Assembly (NCBI GenBank): GCA_003225005.1
Contig: QIAN01000088.1
Span: 1 to 51,064 of the forward strand
Origin: Acidobacteriota bacterium
Lineage (GTDB): Bacteria > Acidobacteriota > Terriglobia > Terriglobales > Acidobacteriaceae
Length of the DNA: 51,064 bases
Reading direction: 5' to 3'
The notes beneath the pieces are model-generated. The model had not been told where the DNA came from. It did no database searches and saw only the letters and a list, made by a program, of their open reading frames with translations. Positions 1 through 7,802 of the stretch are shown piece by piece. Each line of letters opens with the position of its first letter. Positions within the stretch are counted from its first letter, which is position 1. The position numbers and the translations under genes were made by a program.

Positions 1-120
1 CATCTTAGAAAGATGGAACAGAGCATCAAGAGAGAAGACAAATCAGTCGGCGATCAAGATCCCAAGCGGTAACCACGACAGGGGCTGAAATCCAGGCAGC
101 GCCTTACGAGGCCGGATTCT

Positions 121-505
121 GTGCATAATTTAGGTTACAAGATGGTATATCCCAGCGTCCCTGGACTTCTTAATCGGTTACGGCCAACGCTTCCAGCCGA
201 TGATTACGATTGGAGAATATACGAAGCTGTTTGTAACCGTCACCATCGGTCTTGGGTTGATTTTCGAAATGCCAATTCTCGTGTTCTTTCTGGCTTTGAT
301 GAGGGTGATTACGGCTCGCTGGATGTGGCGGAATCTGCGGTACTCCATACTCGCCATCTTTATTATCGCGGCAATCGTCACACCCACGGCCGACATCTTA
401 AACATGTGCCTTTTCGCTGCTCCGATGGTTGCGCTCTACGCCATCAGCATGGCAGTGGCTTGGCTGGTCAATTCCAGGCGCGAGCGCGGAGCAGGCTCCA
501 TCTAG
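121..505 (+). pseudogene. tatC: tatC remnant (C-terminal part of twin-arginine translocase TatC)
   Basis: The frame ending at the TAG at 503-505 encodes the last membrane half of TatC: PMITIGEYTKLF, then a segment with FEMPILVFFLALMR, then TPTADILNM. These match the conserved 'pMit..eY', 'FE.Pvl' and 'TP.aD' blocks. The frame is open only from 134. Just upstream, the reading resumes as GYKMVYP in another frame, which joins PASLDFLIGYG, so a frameshift lies near 150. Nothing resembling the N-terminal TatC helices is found in bases 1-120. TatC is normally a six-helix receptor for twin-arginine signal peptides; this piece cannot make one. A tatA gene and a Tat substrate follow within 2 kb, so it is probably a relic of a tat locus. 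Confidence 0.75.
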
Positions 506-769
506 CCTTGCGCTGCGACTTGTCGCTGCAAAGCTCCCACAGTAAATCCAAGGGTCAACCGACTGGCGGGGGAGGGAAGTGTCAACAAATTGTTCGTCAG
601 GAGAATATTTCTTTGAATTGGGGAATAAGGGTCAACTAGCCGAGTTTCACAGATAGCTGGAACAAAAGCATAGGCAAAAGGAATGGGAGATAAGCGTCTC
701 GTGGCAGTTATGAACTCACTCTCTGTTCCGAACCTCGCAGCGATGTTGTCAACACGCGTTTGCAAAGAG

Positions 770-798
770 TTGACAATTAAATGACATCTTGTCTGTAT
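770..798 (+). promoter_or_regulatory. Possible promoter in the 506-875 gap
   Basis: A perfect TTGACA at 770-775 is followed after 17 nt by CTGTAT, a weak -10. It sits about 80 bp upstream of the ferritin-like gene. Apart from this, nothing recognisable is seen between the tatC remnant and that gene. Confidence 0.3.
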
Positions 799-875
799 CT
801 CGTCGCTTGGTCGCTGTGTCTAACGCACAGTAATGCTGGAACAAATCATAAGAAAAGGAAGTGGAAACGCAAACC

Positions 876-2069
876 ATGAAAGAAAAGAATTCTCCATCCG
901 CGCTGGTATCCGAGGCAAACTCCCCTGAAGCAAATCACTCCTCCATAGAAGAAGGTGTTCAACGTCACTGGCAGGGTGTCGTGAAGAGACGTTCATTCCT
1001 CAAGGGCCTGGGAATTGCCGGCGCAACGCTGTCAGCCGGCGCTTTATTGGGGACCGAGGCCAACGCGCAAGCCACGCGAAGCCGAGGCAAGCTATCCAAA
1101 GGCGACGCAGCCCTCTTGCGGTTTGCGGCGGCGGTGGAACTCATCGAGGCTGATCTGTGGCAGCAATACAACGAGCTGGGAGGAGTCCAAGGGGGCAATC
1201 CGGCCTACATGGCCGCGCTCAGCAACCTTGATGGCGATATGCCTCAATACATCTCTGATAACACCGACGATGAATTGAGCCACGCGGCCTTCCTGAACGC
1301 CTACTTGATGTCAAAGGGCGAAGAGCCGGTTGATTTGGGTCCGTTCCGAAACCTGCCCAGCAGTCAAGCGACCGGCGCCAAGAATCAGGGGAGGCTGACA
1401 AACCTGCTGAAGCTGAATGTCGACCTTAGCTGGTATACACGCTATCGCAGCGCAAAGAACCCTGATTTCGGGGTGAAGTTCAAAGGACCCTTTACCATTG
1501 AGAACCAGCCTGCCATTCCATTAAACGACACTGACACACCGCCCAACCAGCCTCAGCCGGTCCCTCCTGCGACGCCGCAAGAGTCCCGTATGCAAGCGAT
1601 TGCAAACACAGCCGGATTTCACTTTGCGTTTATCGAGCAGGGTGGGGCGAGCCTGTATCCTACGCTGGCCTTCAAGGCAACCGATGCTGAGGTCCTGCGA
1701 ATCCTGGTGAGCATTGGCGGAGTCGAGATCGACCACTTCGGGCTCTGGCATGACAAGGCGGGCAATGCCGTAAACGCGCCTTTGGCGGGGGTGATTGATC
1801 CGGCAACCGGGCTCACATTCCCCAATCTCAATGACCCTGCAACGGAGCTAACTCAGACAAACCTGATCCTGCCTGAGCCCTGCGAGTTTATCAGCAAGAG
1901 TCTGCCTCCATGCTCGGTGATTCGGCCAACGTTAACACAGAACGGGGGAGCGGTCGCCACTATCAAGGCTTTCACCGATGATCTCTTGTTCCTTAATCAA
2001 GTGCCGGCCTTCTTTGACCTGGTTAACCGGCTGGCTGTCGAGGCTGATTCGGTCCGACGCGGCTTTTAA
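876..2069 (+). CDS. Tat-exported ferritin-like domain protein
   Basis: The N-terminus carries a clear twin-arginine signal (KRRSFLKG followed by a hydrophobic Ala/Gly stretch ending at ANAQA), so the folded protein should be exported through Tat. The mature part begins with a helical segment rich in acidic and His residues (FAAAVELIEADLWQQYNEL, later DELSHAAFLNAYL and FAFIEQGG, EIDHFGLWH). This is the ExxH-type pattern of ferritin_2/DUF4439-like proteins, which bind a di-metal centre. The substrate is unknown. Two starts are possible: GTG 861, with the purine-rich AAAAGGAA almost touching it, or ATG 876, which I chose because the GTG leaves no spacer. A strong hairpin follows the stop. Its position between tatC and tatA material suggests a Tat-linked neighbourhood. 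Confidence 0.8.
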   Translation: MKEKNSPSALVSEANSPEANHSSIEEGVQRHWQGVVKRRSFLKGLGIAGATLSAGALLGTEANAQATRSRGKLSKGDAALLRFAAAVELIEADLWQQYNELGGVQGGNPAYMAALSNLDGDMPQYISDNTDDELSHAAFLNAYLMSKGEEPVDLGPFRNLPSSQATGAKNQGRLTNLLKLNVDLSWYTRYRSAKNPDFGVKFKGPFTIENQPAIPLNDTDTPPNQPQPVPPATPQESRMQAIANTAGFHFAFIEQGGASLYPTLAFKATDAEVLRILVSIGGVEIDHFGLWHDKAGNAVNAPLAGVIDPATGLTFPNLNDPATELTQTNLILPEPCEFISKSLPPCSVIRPTLTQNGGAVATIKAFTDDLLFLNQVPAFFDLVNRLAVEADSVRRGF

Positions 2070-2096
2070 TTGTTGCAAGCTCTCCCCTTGCCGTAG

Positions 2097-2138
2097 GCAG
2101 GCGCTGTATCTGGTTACTGGTTGCAGCGCCTGCATTTT
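2097..2138 (+). terminator. Intrinsic terminator after the ferritin-like gene
   Basis: Perfect 10-bp stem, GCAGGCGCTG (2097-2106) pairing with CAGCGCCTGC (2124-2133), with a 17-nt loop and followed by ATTTTGT. It lies 28 nt after the stop of the ferritin-like gene and before tatA. Confidence 0.65.
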
Positions 2139-2184
2139 GTGCTGAACGATTTTGAGATTCTCTAACACAACCTAAGGAGCCCGT

Positions 2185-2391
2185 ATGCTTGAAGGACTGT
2201 TTCAACCGATGCATCTGCTGGTGATTTTCGGAATTGCGCTACTCGTGTTCGGGCCCAAAAAGCTCCCCGAGCTTGGCAAAGGAATCGGAGAGGGTATCCG
2301 GGGCTTCAAGTCAGCTATGAAACTTGAGGAAGAAAAGCCGGTCAGCACAACGACCACCGTTGCCAAAGACCAAGGCCTAGTCAAGGAGTGA
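2185..2391 (+). CDS. tatA: Sec-independent translocase subunit TatA
   Basis: This 68-residue protein is the right size for TatA. A short N-terminal membrane helix (HLLVIFGIALLVF) is followed by the diagnostic hinge FGPKKLPELGKGIG and an amphipathic helix (GIRGFKSAMK), then a charged, Thr-rich tail. TatA forms the protein-conducting oligomer used by twin-arginine substrates such as the ferritin-like protein just upstream. The start is set by AAGGAG about 8 nt before the ATG. The next small gene begins 3 nt after its stop. Confidence 0.93.
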   Translation: MLEGLFQPMHLLVIFGIALLVFGPKKLPELGKGIGEGIRGFKSAMKLEEEKPVSTTTTVAKDQGLVKE

Positions 2392-2394
2392 CTT

Positions 2395-2574
2395 GTGGGT
2401 TTTGGCACGGAAATCCTGTTCATGCTTATGCTCGGGCTCCTGGTACTGGGTAACGACTGGGTCCCAGACTTGAAAACCCACAGCAGAGGCTCGAACCTGC
2501 TGACCTTTGTGGACGAGGTACCCCAAGCGTTCCGAATAGTGATCGATCGAACGCGCCGCCGCGTCATTTGCTGA
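2395..2574 (+). CDS. Small TatA/TatB-like membrane protein, lacking the usual hinge
   Basis: It starts at GTG 2395, 3 nt after tatA, and ends at TGA 2572-2574 (59 residues). The N-terminus, VGFGTEILFMLMLGLLVLG, is the TatA/B membrane helix. The family then has PKxL and an amphipathic helix; here it reads NDWVPDLKTH and the C-terminal half (EVPQAFRIVIDRTRRR) is unrelated to TatA/B. It may be a decayed second TatA/B paralogue or a diverged accessory protein. Tight spacing suggests co-transcription with tatA. Function is inferred only from the helix. Confidence 0.5.
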   Translation: MGFGTEILFMLMLGLLVLGNDWVPDLKTHSRGSNLLTFVDEVPQAFRIVIDRTRRRVIC

Positions 2575-2664
2575 GGCTGAGGTGTCGGAGATGTTTCAAG
2601 CGTCCTGATGAATTGACAAACTCTTTACAGTTCTCTGACACAAGCCGAGATTGAGGTCGGCTAG

Positions 2665-3030
2665 CCTGCCTTCTGCAGAGCCTCTGAGGGGCGCTGGACC
2701 TCCTCCACTGGCATGCAGGATATCGGCACTCTCGGCGGTCCGGAGAGCGCCGCATACGCGGTGAATAAGGACGGCTCGGTGATTGTGGGTACTTTGCTCA
2801 CCTCGGGCTCGACCGGATCCAATCACAGCCTCGTTTGGACGCGCACAAACGGAATGCAGGATCTCAAGACAATTTTGGACGCCGCCGGGGTGCACACGGC
2901 CGACAACTGGTTTCCCTGGACGCTCTCGTCGGAGTTTCCGCGGACGGCAAGGTCATGACCGGCTACGGCCTAAACCCACGGAATACCGCGTTCCCGTTTG
3001 GGATGTGGACGCTATCGCGCGTAGTCCTTC
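2665..3030 (+). pseudogene. HAF-repeat extracellular protein remnant
   Basis: The frame from 2665 gives RWTSSTGMQDIGTLGG, then AAYAVNKDGSVIVG, the repeat signature of HAF-type secreted proteins. Near 2910 the match moves to another frame (LVSLDALVGVSADGKVMTG, NPRNTAFPFGMWT), so one frameshift separates two adjoining pieces of one gene. There is no start codon with signal peptide upstream and no proper C-terminus. Only about 120 residues remain. Confidence 0.65.
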
Positions 3031-3120
3031 CTGTGCTACTGACGGTTGCGGGCGACCAGGAGGCAGATTCTGATCGCTGGATTCACTATTGCGTTAGCAG
3101 TAGAGATAAGGCTACTCGTA

Positions 3121-3468
3121 TGACTTGCAAAACAAGAAAGGAATCGATTCTCGCACTAGCAGTCGCACTCACAGTCAAACTTAACAGGGTCAGCAAGTGG
3201 AAAATATCCTGCCTCGCTGGCCTAGCCATGCTAGGCATGGCTAGCCTCGTCCCCGCGCCAAGCTTATGGAGGCAGCGGCCTCGGCGTAGATATTTCTCCG
3301 ACAAGTGCGGCCATTCATGCGGGGTCAAGTTTAGTCTATACAGTGACGGTCAACTGTAATAATTGCGGTTTGAAGGTTATCGAGTGTGTGAGATTTCGAT
3401 GTGGGGTTATAGTCAAAGTTTGGCCTAGGACTGAAAATTATCGTCACAGCAATATGACGACAATTTGA
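3121..3468 (+). pseudogene. Frameshifted secreted protein (signal peptide plus Ig-like segment)
   Basis: From ATG 3121 the frame encodes a basic start and a hydrophobic stretch ending LAMLGMASLVPA, a typical signal peptide. It then loses coding character. One base over, from about 3262, another frame reads GGSGLGVDISPTSAAI and VYTVTVNCNNCG, resembling the 'SP.sa.v.aGs..tYTVtV' strand pattern of bacterial Ig-like/choice-of-anchor domains, and ends at TGA 3466-3468. I infer a gene broken by a single indel near 3260 and truncated. A local repeat (CTAGCCATG / CATGGCTAG) lies in the signal region. Confidence 0.35.
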
Positions 3469-3571
3469 CAAGGCGGTGACAATGGCTCGTTTTGTTGTTT
3501 CTAATATCAACTCTGAACCCCACTTGTGCCAAAGGGCGAGCCACATCGAGTCGGTCTCTTGGCTGATAGTT

Positions 3572-4165
3572 ATGAGAAGAAACTGCAGGATCTCCGTATT
3601 TGCGCTCCTGTTAGGCACATCTCTGGCCCAGACTGTACCGATTGATAAGGAGCACTCTGTTATCACCGTGCACGTTTTCAAATCCGGTCTTTTCTCGGCG
3701 TTCGCTGACAATCACCAGATTCGGGCTCCGATCTCCAGCGGTGTACTCGACGAGGCCGAGCGACGAGTGGAAATTGTCGTCGATTCGCGAAAACTGGTAG
3801 TGTTGGATCCTAATCTGCCCCCGGAGAAGCGGCAGCAAGTCCAGGAACGTATGCTTGGGCCAGAGGTTCTTGACTCGAATCAGTTCCATGAAATTCGGTT
3901 CCGGGCAAACGACGTAAAAGAGGAAAGCACAGACCACTTCTTGCTGGCAGGAACACTATCGTTGCATGGGAAGACTCGACCAATCTCGTTGCACGTTGTT
4001 GGCTCCAGCGGACATTACCGCGGAGACGTCATGTTGAAACAACGCGACTTCGGCATCACGCCCGTCACGGTGGCCGGAGGCACAGTAAAGGTCAAAGACG
4101 AACTGAAGATCGAACTTGACATATCGGCGGAAGCGATACCCAAGCAGGCTGAGAACAACCGATAG
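3572..4165 (+). CDS. YceI family secreted protein
   Basis: The 197-residue protein has an N-terminal signal peptide (RRNCRISVFALLLGTSLAQ) and the YceI lipocalin-like fold. Visible features are HSVITVHVFKSGLFSAF, a strand pair RVEIVVDSRKLVVLDP, LDSNQFHEIRFRA, GTLSLHGKTRPISL and a final beta region with DFGITPVTVAGGTVKVKDEL. YceI proteins are periplasmic beta-barrels that bind isoprenoid-like lipids; the ligand here is unknown. I chose ATG 3572 because it starts the signal peptide; the frame is open further upstream. A decayed inverted copy lies immediately downstream. Confidence 0.88.
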   Translation: MRRNCRISVFALLLGTSLAQTVPIDKEHSVITVHVFKSGLFSAFADNHQIRAPISSGVLDEAERRVEIVVDSRKLVVLDPNLPPEKRQQVQERMLGPEVLDSNQFHEIRFRANDVKEESTDHFLLAGTLSLHGKTRPISLHVVGSSGHYRGDVMLKQRDFGITPVTVAGGTVKVKDELKIELDISAEAIPKQAENNR

Positions 4166-4189
4166 TTCTGGTCTGCGAGCGAGGCAGCG

Positions 4190-4632
4190 ACACGTCTCTT
4201 GATTTGCGCTCGGGTTCCTTCCGATGCCTCAGGGTCTAAGACCTGAAGCTTGCGAGCGTCTATACGCAACTCAACCGATGGGCCTTGGAATCCTTCACTC
4301 ACTTCGCCGGACTGAATCGGAACCTGAATTTCATGCTTGTGACCAAACGCGGGAAGGACAGCCGCTCTTGCAGACGTGTACCGTTACCGTGGAATGAGTC
4401 CCGGCAATTTTCCGCGAGTCGGAACTCCCGGTTGCGACCCACGAAAGGCAGAGCGATCCAATGACAAACACGAACACGGTGCAAGCATGGAACGAGCATC
4501 ATGGCCAGGGCAAGGTTGGGATCGAGTGCCGAGCACTATGGCAGCAACGATCGCCAACAAGACTTGAAGAGTAATGTTATTTCGTAGTTGGGCTTGTTGG
4601 TCCCGGACGTCTCGCGCATTGCCGTTCCCCAA
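4190..4632 (-). pseudogene. Decayed inverted YceI paralogue
   Basis: Reading leftwards, the minus strand gives a signal-like start (LQVLLAIVAAIVLG from about 4560), then THSTVTVHVCKSG. After a frameshift near 4360 it gives AFGHKHEIQVPIQSGEV and VELRIDARKLQVLDPEAS, then AQIK. Each block aligns with the intact YceI gene next door (VITVHVFKSGLFSAF, VEIVVDSRKLVVLDP). Homology stops near 4190, about 25 nt from the stop of the intact copy, so the C-terminal half is gone. At least two frame changes are needed to read it. The pair is arranged tail to tail. Confidence 0.7.
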
Positions 4633-4656
4633 GGTTTCCTATCGATGGTCCGGTTT

Positions 4657-5826
4657 CTAATTATCGGAAAGCGTTTTTAGTAGACGGAACAGTTCTTTTT
4701 TTGATTCGAATCCAATTCCGGGAATATCAGGCAATGCAATGTAACTGTTCTCAACCGGAGTGTTATCAGCGAATCCACCGAAGGGTTGAAAGATACCAGG
4801 ATAGGATTCATTGCCCCCAAGCCCGAGGCCGGCGGCTATATTTAGAGATAACTGATGGCCACCGTGTGGAATGCAACGCCGCGCAGACCATCCGTATTCT
4901 TTCAGCATGTCCAGTATCCGCAGATATTCGACCAGGCCGTAGCTAAGTGCACAATCGAACTGGAGGACATCGCGATTGGATCGCATGCCTGCGTACCGGA
5001 TCAGATTGCGTGCGTCCTGGACCGAAAAGAGATTCTCACCCGTTGCCATGGGACCTTGATAGTGGCCAGCAAGCTCTGCTTGCAATTCATAATCGAGCGG
5101 ATCCCCGGCTTCCTCGTACCACCGTAGTTGGTAAGGTTCAAGAGCGTGCGCGTAAGCAATCGCGGTCTCGAGATCAAAACGCCCGTTCGCGTCCACCGCT
5201 AACTGGTCGCCGCTCTTTAAGACTTTCAGGACCGATTCGATGCGCCGTAGATCTTCCGCTAGCTGAGCTCCGCCAATCTTGATCTTCACTACGGAATAAC
5301 CCAGGTCGATATAGCCTTGCATCTCCTCTTGTAAGGCTGACAAACTTTTCTCGGGGTAATAGTAACCGCCGGCGGCATAGACGAAAACCTTTGCGTCGGC
5401 GACGCCCCCCCTAAAACGATCCGCAAGAAGACGATAAAGTGGCACCCCGGCGATCTTCGCCACTGCGTCCCATATCGCCATATCGAGGACACCAACTGCG
5501 ACCGACCTTTCGCCGTGTCCTCCTGGTTTCTCATTCCGCATAACAATGTTCCAAATCTTAAACGGATCGAAATTAGCGCCGGTGTCATCTACCAAACTAT
5601 GGGGGTCTGCAGCCAGCAGTCGCGGCATAAAGCGGTCACGCAAGAGGCCACTCGGTGCGTATCGACCGTTAGAATTGAAGCCGAAACCGACAACACGTTT
5701 GCCGTCGCGCACTACGTCTGTGATGACCGCCAGGGCGCTCACCGTCATCTGACTGAAGTCGATGTAGGCATTGCGAATGTCCGATTTGATGGGGACAGCG
5801 ATTTCGCGAATATCAAGAATCTTCAT
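4657..5826 (-). CDS. tarD: D(-)-tartrate dehydratase-like enolase-superfamily enzyme
   Basis: The 389-residue protein belongs to the mandelate racemase/muconate lactonizing group of the enolase superfamily. Catalytic positions are visible: K181-I-K183 (VVKIKIGG), metal ligands D212 (DANGRFD), E238/E239 (YEEAGDP) and E264 (TGEN), and H321 (PHGGHQLS). Length, spacing and the REN-like segment NEKPGGHGERSVAVG fit the Bradyrhizobium-type D-tartrate dehydratase, which converts D-tartrate to oxaloacetate in the cytoplasm using Mg2+. Family placement is firm; the substrate is inferred. Its ATG overlaps by 4 nt (ATGA) the stop of an upstream enolase-superfamily remnant, implying a former operon. Confidence 0.82.
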   Translation of the reverse strand: MKILDIREIAVPIKSDIRNAYIDFSQMTVSALAVITDVVRDGKRVVGFGFNSNGRYAPSGLLRDRFMPRLLAADPHSLVDDTGANFDPFKIWNIVMRNEKPGGHGERSVAVGVLDMAIWDAVAKIAGVPLYRLLADRFRGGVADAKVFVYAAGGYYYPEKSLSALQEEMQGYIDLGYSVVKIKIGGAQLAEDLRRIESVLKVLKSGDQLAVDANGRFDLETAIAYAHALEPYQLRWYEEAGDPLDYELQAELAGHYQGPMATGENLFSVQDARNLIRYAGMRSNRDVLQFDCALSYGLVEYLRILDMLKEYGWSARRCIPHGGHQLSLNIAAGLGLGGNESYPGIFQPFGGFADNTPVENSYIALPDIPGIGFESKKELFRLLKTLSDN

Positions 5827-6041
5827 TCGCCCACTTCGTTCTCCCGCAAGGCATTGCTATTAAGAGGTATCCCGAGACCAGGAGCGTCAGGTATCGTCAA
5901 CATTCCCTTCACCGTAATCTCGAAGACAGGCAGGAGTACGAAACCGATGTGCTTCGGGCGTTTAGCGAAGCTTGCCGTGAAGACTTGCACGTTTTGATCG
6001 TGGGCCGGTTGGGCAAGTTTCGCTGTGAGATAACGGAGGTA
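5823..6041 (-). pseudogene. C-terminal scrap of a second enolase-superfamily gene
   Basis: A frame open from 6041 to the TGA at 5825-5823 ends with VKGMLTIPDAPGLGIPLN followed by SNALRENEVGE. This is the typical tail of mandelate racemase-type dehydratases ('dG.l.iPd.PGLGv.ln...l'). About 73 codons remain, with no plausible start and no active-site region. The stop overlaps the tarD start as ATGA, so the two were translationally coupled before the upstream gene was cut, probably where the divergent dinB gene now begins. Confidence 0.6.
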
Positions 6042-6065
6042 TTATAGGTCAAGGAGTAGGGAGGC

Positions 6066-6626
6066 GTGACCACGCGTCAGCACAAGGTTCACACTCAACT
6101 CGGCCGAGCCGCGGTCCGGATCTTTGCCGCCAATGATCGCATGAACCAGATTCTTATCGAACATCTTGACCCTACCGCCTGGAGAGCCAAACCGCCCGGC
6201 AAAGCCCGCACCATTGCGGCGATCTTCACGCACATGCACAATGTCCGCTCCAAGTGGGTCAGGCTTACAGCTCCGCACCTGAAGGTTCCACGACAGCTCA
6301 ACCGCGCGCACTGCACGCCGCGCCAGGCCCGTGCGGGATTGGCCGACAGCGCCGCTCGCTGCGCGGAGATGCTCGCTGAAGCGCTCGGCGGTTGTGGGGG
6401 CCGCGTCGAGAAGTTTCGCAGAGACGGTTGGGCTCGGCCTTGGCCGGTTGGCCTGGAAATGCTGTGCTACATGCTTTCTCACGAAGCCCACCATCGCGGG
6501 CAGGTGTGTATGCTCGCGCATCAGCTCGGATTCCCGTTGCCGAACGAGGTGGCGTACGGGATCTGGAATTGGGAAAAGCTGTGGAAGGAGTGCGGGTCGC
6601 CTGGCGGCCCCGGCTACGATTCTTAA
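6066..6626 (+). CDS. DinB family protein (putative metal-dependent enzyme)
   Basis: The 186-residue protein shows the DinB/YfiT four-helix pattern. It has a helix with HMHN (H56, H58), then LSHEAHHRGQ (H139...H143) near the C-terminal third, which together supply the usual three-His metal site. DinB-fold proteins include thiol-dependent S-transferases and damage-induced proteins of unknown function; the substrate here is not deducible. The start is GTG 6066, preceded by AAGGAG and GGAGG. It is transcribed divergently from the enolase-superfamily pair. Confidence 0.82.
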   Translation: MTTRQHKVHTQLGRAAVRIFAANDRMNQILIEHLDPTAWRAKPPGKARTIAAIFTHMHNVRSKWVRLTAPHLKVPRQLNRAHCTPRQARAGLADSAARCAEMLAEALGGCGGRVEKFRRDGWARPWPVGLEMLCYMLSHEAHHRGQVCMLAHQLGFPLPNEVAYGIWNWEKLWKECGSPGGPGYDS

Positions 6627-6730
6627 GGAATCGCTCAAGGGCACACGCCGCCCCGGGATGGGCTGCGATGGTGGAGACATCGAGCCCCTCCCGTTGGGGT
6701 TGTTGGAGAAGCTCCGGGCAGCGGCAGCGG

Positions 6731-6793
6731 TCAGAAGACGATGTCAGTGACGGTGATGCCCAGTTTTGCCAGTTGGTCAGGCTTTACCCACAG
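6731..6793 (-). pseudogene. RND efflux pump scrap
   Basis: The minus strand reads LWVKPDQLAKLGITVTDIVF before a TGA. This matches the porter-domain segment of AcrB/MexB-type pumps ('iWvkPdqLakLgiTvtDV'). Only about 20 residues are recognisable, so it is a relic of a lost gene. Confidence 0.4.
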
Positions 6794-6841
6794 ACTCAAA
6801 TGAGCCGCTGAAGGAGAACAAGATAGATTTCGCGCCGAGCG

Positions 6842-7671
6842 CTAGTTGAGCTCCCTAACCCAGATATTCCGGAAACTGATCGGCTCGCTGTGATCGCCGT
6901 GCGCCTGCAGCTTAATGGGCGCGGTATCGTACTTCTTGTAAAAAGGCTGGTCAATATACCTCGTCTCACCCTTCAACTCAAAGTGATTCTGCACCAGCAC
7001 GCCATTGAAAAAGACCGTGATATAGGCTGGAGCTTTCAGCGAGCCGTCGGCATCGAAGATTGGGGCGGTCCATACCACGTCGTAGGTTTGCCACTCCCCG
7101 GGCTTGCGGGTCGGGTTCACCAGCGGAATGCCTTGCTTGTAGATGCTGCCAGTCTGGCCGTTGACGTAGGTTTTGTTGTTGTACGAATCGAGGATCTGCA
7201 ACTCATATCCGGCATCGCCGGGACCTGTGGAGGCGAGAAACACGCCACTGTTGCCACGCGCCTGACCGGTGCCGGTGATGTTCTCCGGAATTTTCCACTC
7301 AATGTGGAGCTGATAGTTCCTAAAGGTCCGCTTGGTTTCAATATTACCGACATCTTTATTCACGGTGATACGCCGCTGGCAACGACCCATTTGGCCGGCG
7401 CCTTGTCCTGGGCCGACATCCACTCGTCGAGGTTCTTGCCGTCGAACAGGACAATCGCGTCGGAGGGAGGCGCCGTGTTGTTAGCGCCCGGTGTCACCAC
7501 TTTGGGCACCGGCTCCCACACTTCCGTATCTTGAGGTTTCGCCGCGGCAGGCGCTGGGGCTGTTTGTCGTTCCGCGCCCTGAGTCGCGGCCACCGTCTGT
7601 TGCACGGAGAGATGAGCGCCAATGGCAACAAGAGTCGCGAACGCGAGGAGCCTCGAAAATTGAATGCGCAT
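6842..7671 (-). pseudogene. DUF1080 (3-keto-disaccharide hydrolase-like) secreted protein, frameshifted
   Basis: From ATG 7671 the gene encodes a signal peptide (LLAFATLVAIGAHLSVQQ), a low-complexity Pro/Ala linker, and the domain start IVLFDGKNLDEWMSAQD...AKWVVASG. At about 7370 the frame breaks. In the next frame the domain continues as ITVNKDVGNIETKRTFRNY, QLHIEWKIP, GNSGVFL, YELQILDSYNN and ends SFRNIWVRELN. The two parts together make a normal-length LamG-like DUF1080 protein, a family acting on 3-keto-glycosides in the periplasm. A single missing base explains the break; it could be a real mutation or a sequence error. Confidence 0.75.
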
Positions 7672-7802
7672 CGATCTTCGAGCGAATACACCTAATCGCA
7701 GAGTGACCGGGCAGTTTCTGTCTAATGGTTTTCCGAAACAGTAACCACGGTGGTCGCAGGTCCTGGCTGCCGACTATAGAACCAAGCAAAACAAAATCGG
7801 TA

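Noticed and set aside
6042-6680. Long minus-strand open frame antisense to dinB
   Set aside because: It is the mirror of the GC-rich dinB coding frame; its translation is Arg/Pro-rich without family motifs, while dinB shows the conserved His pattern.
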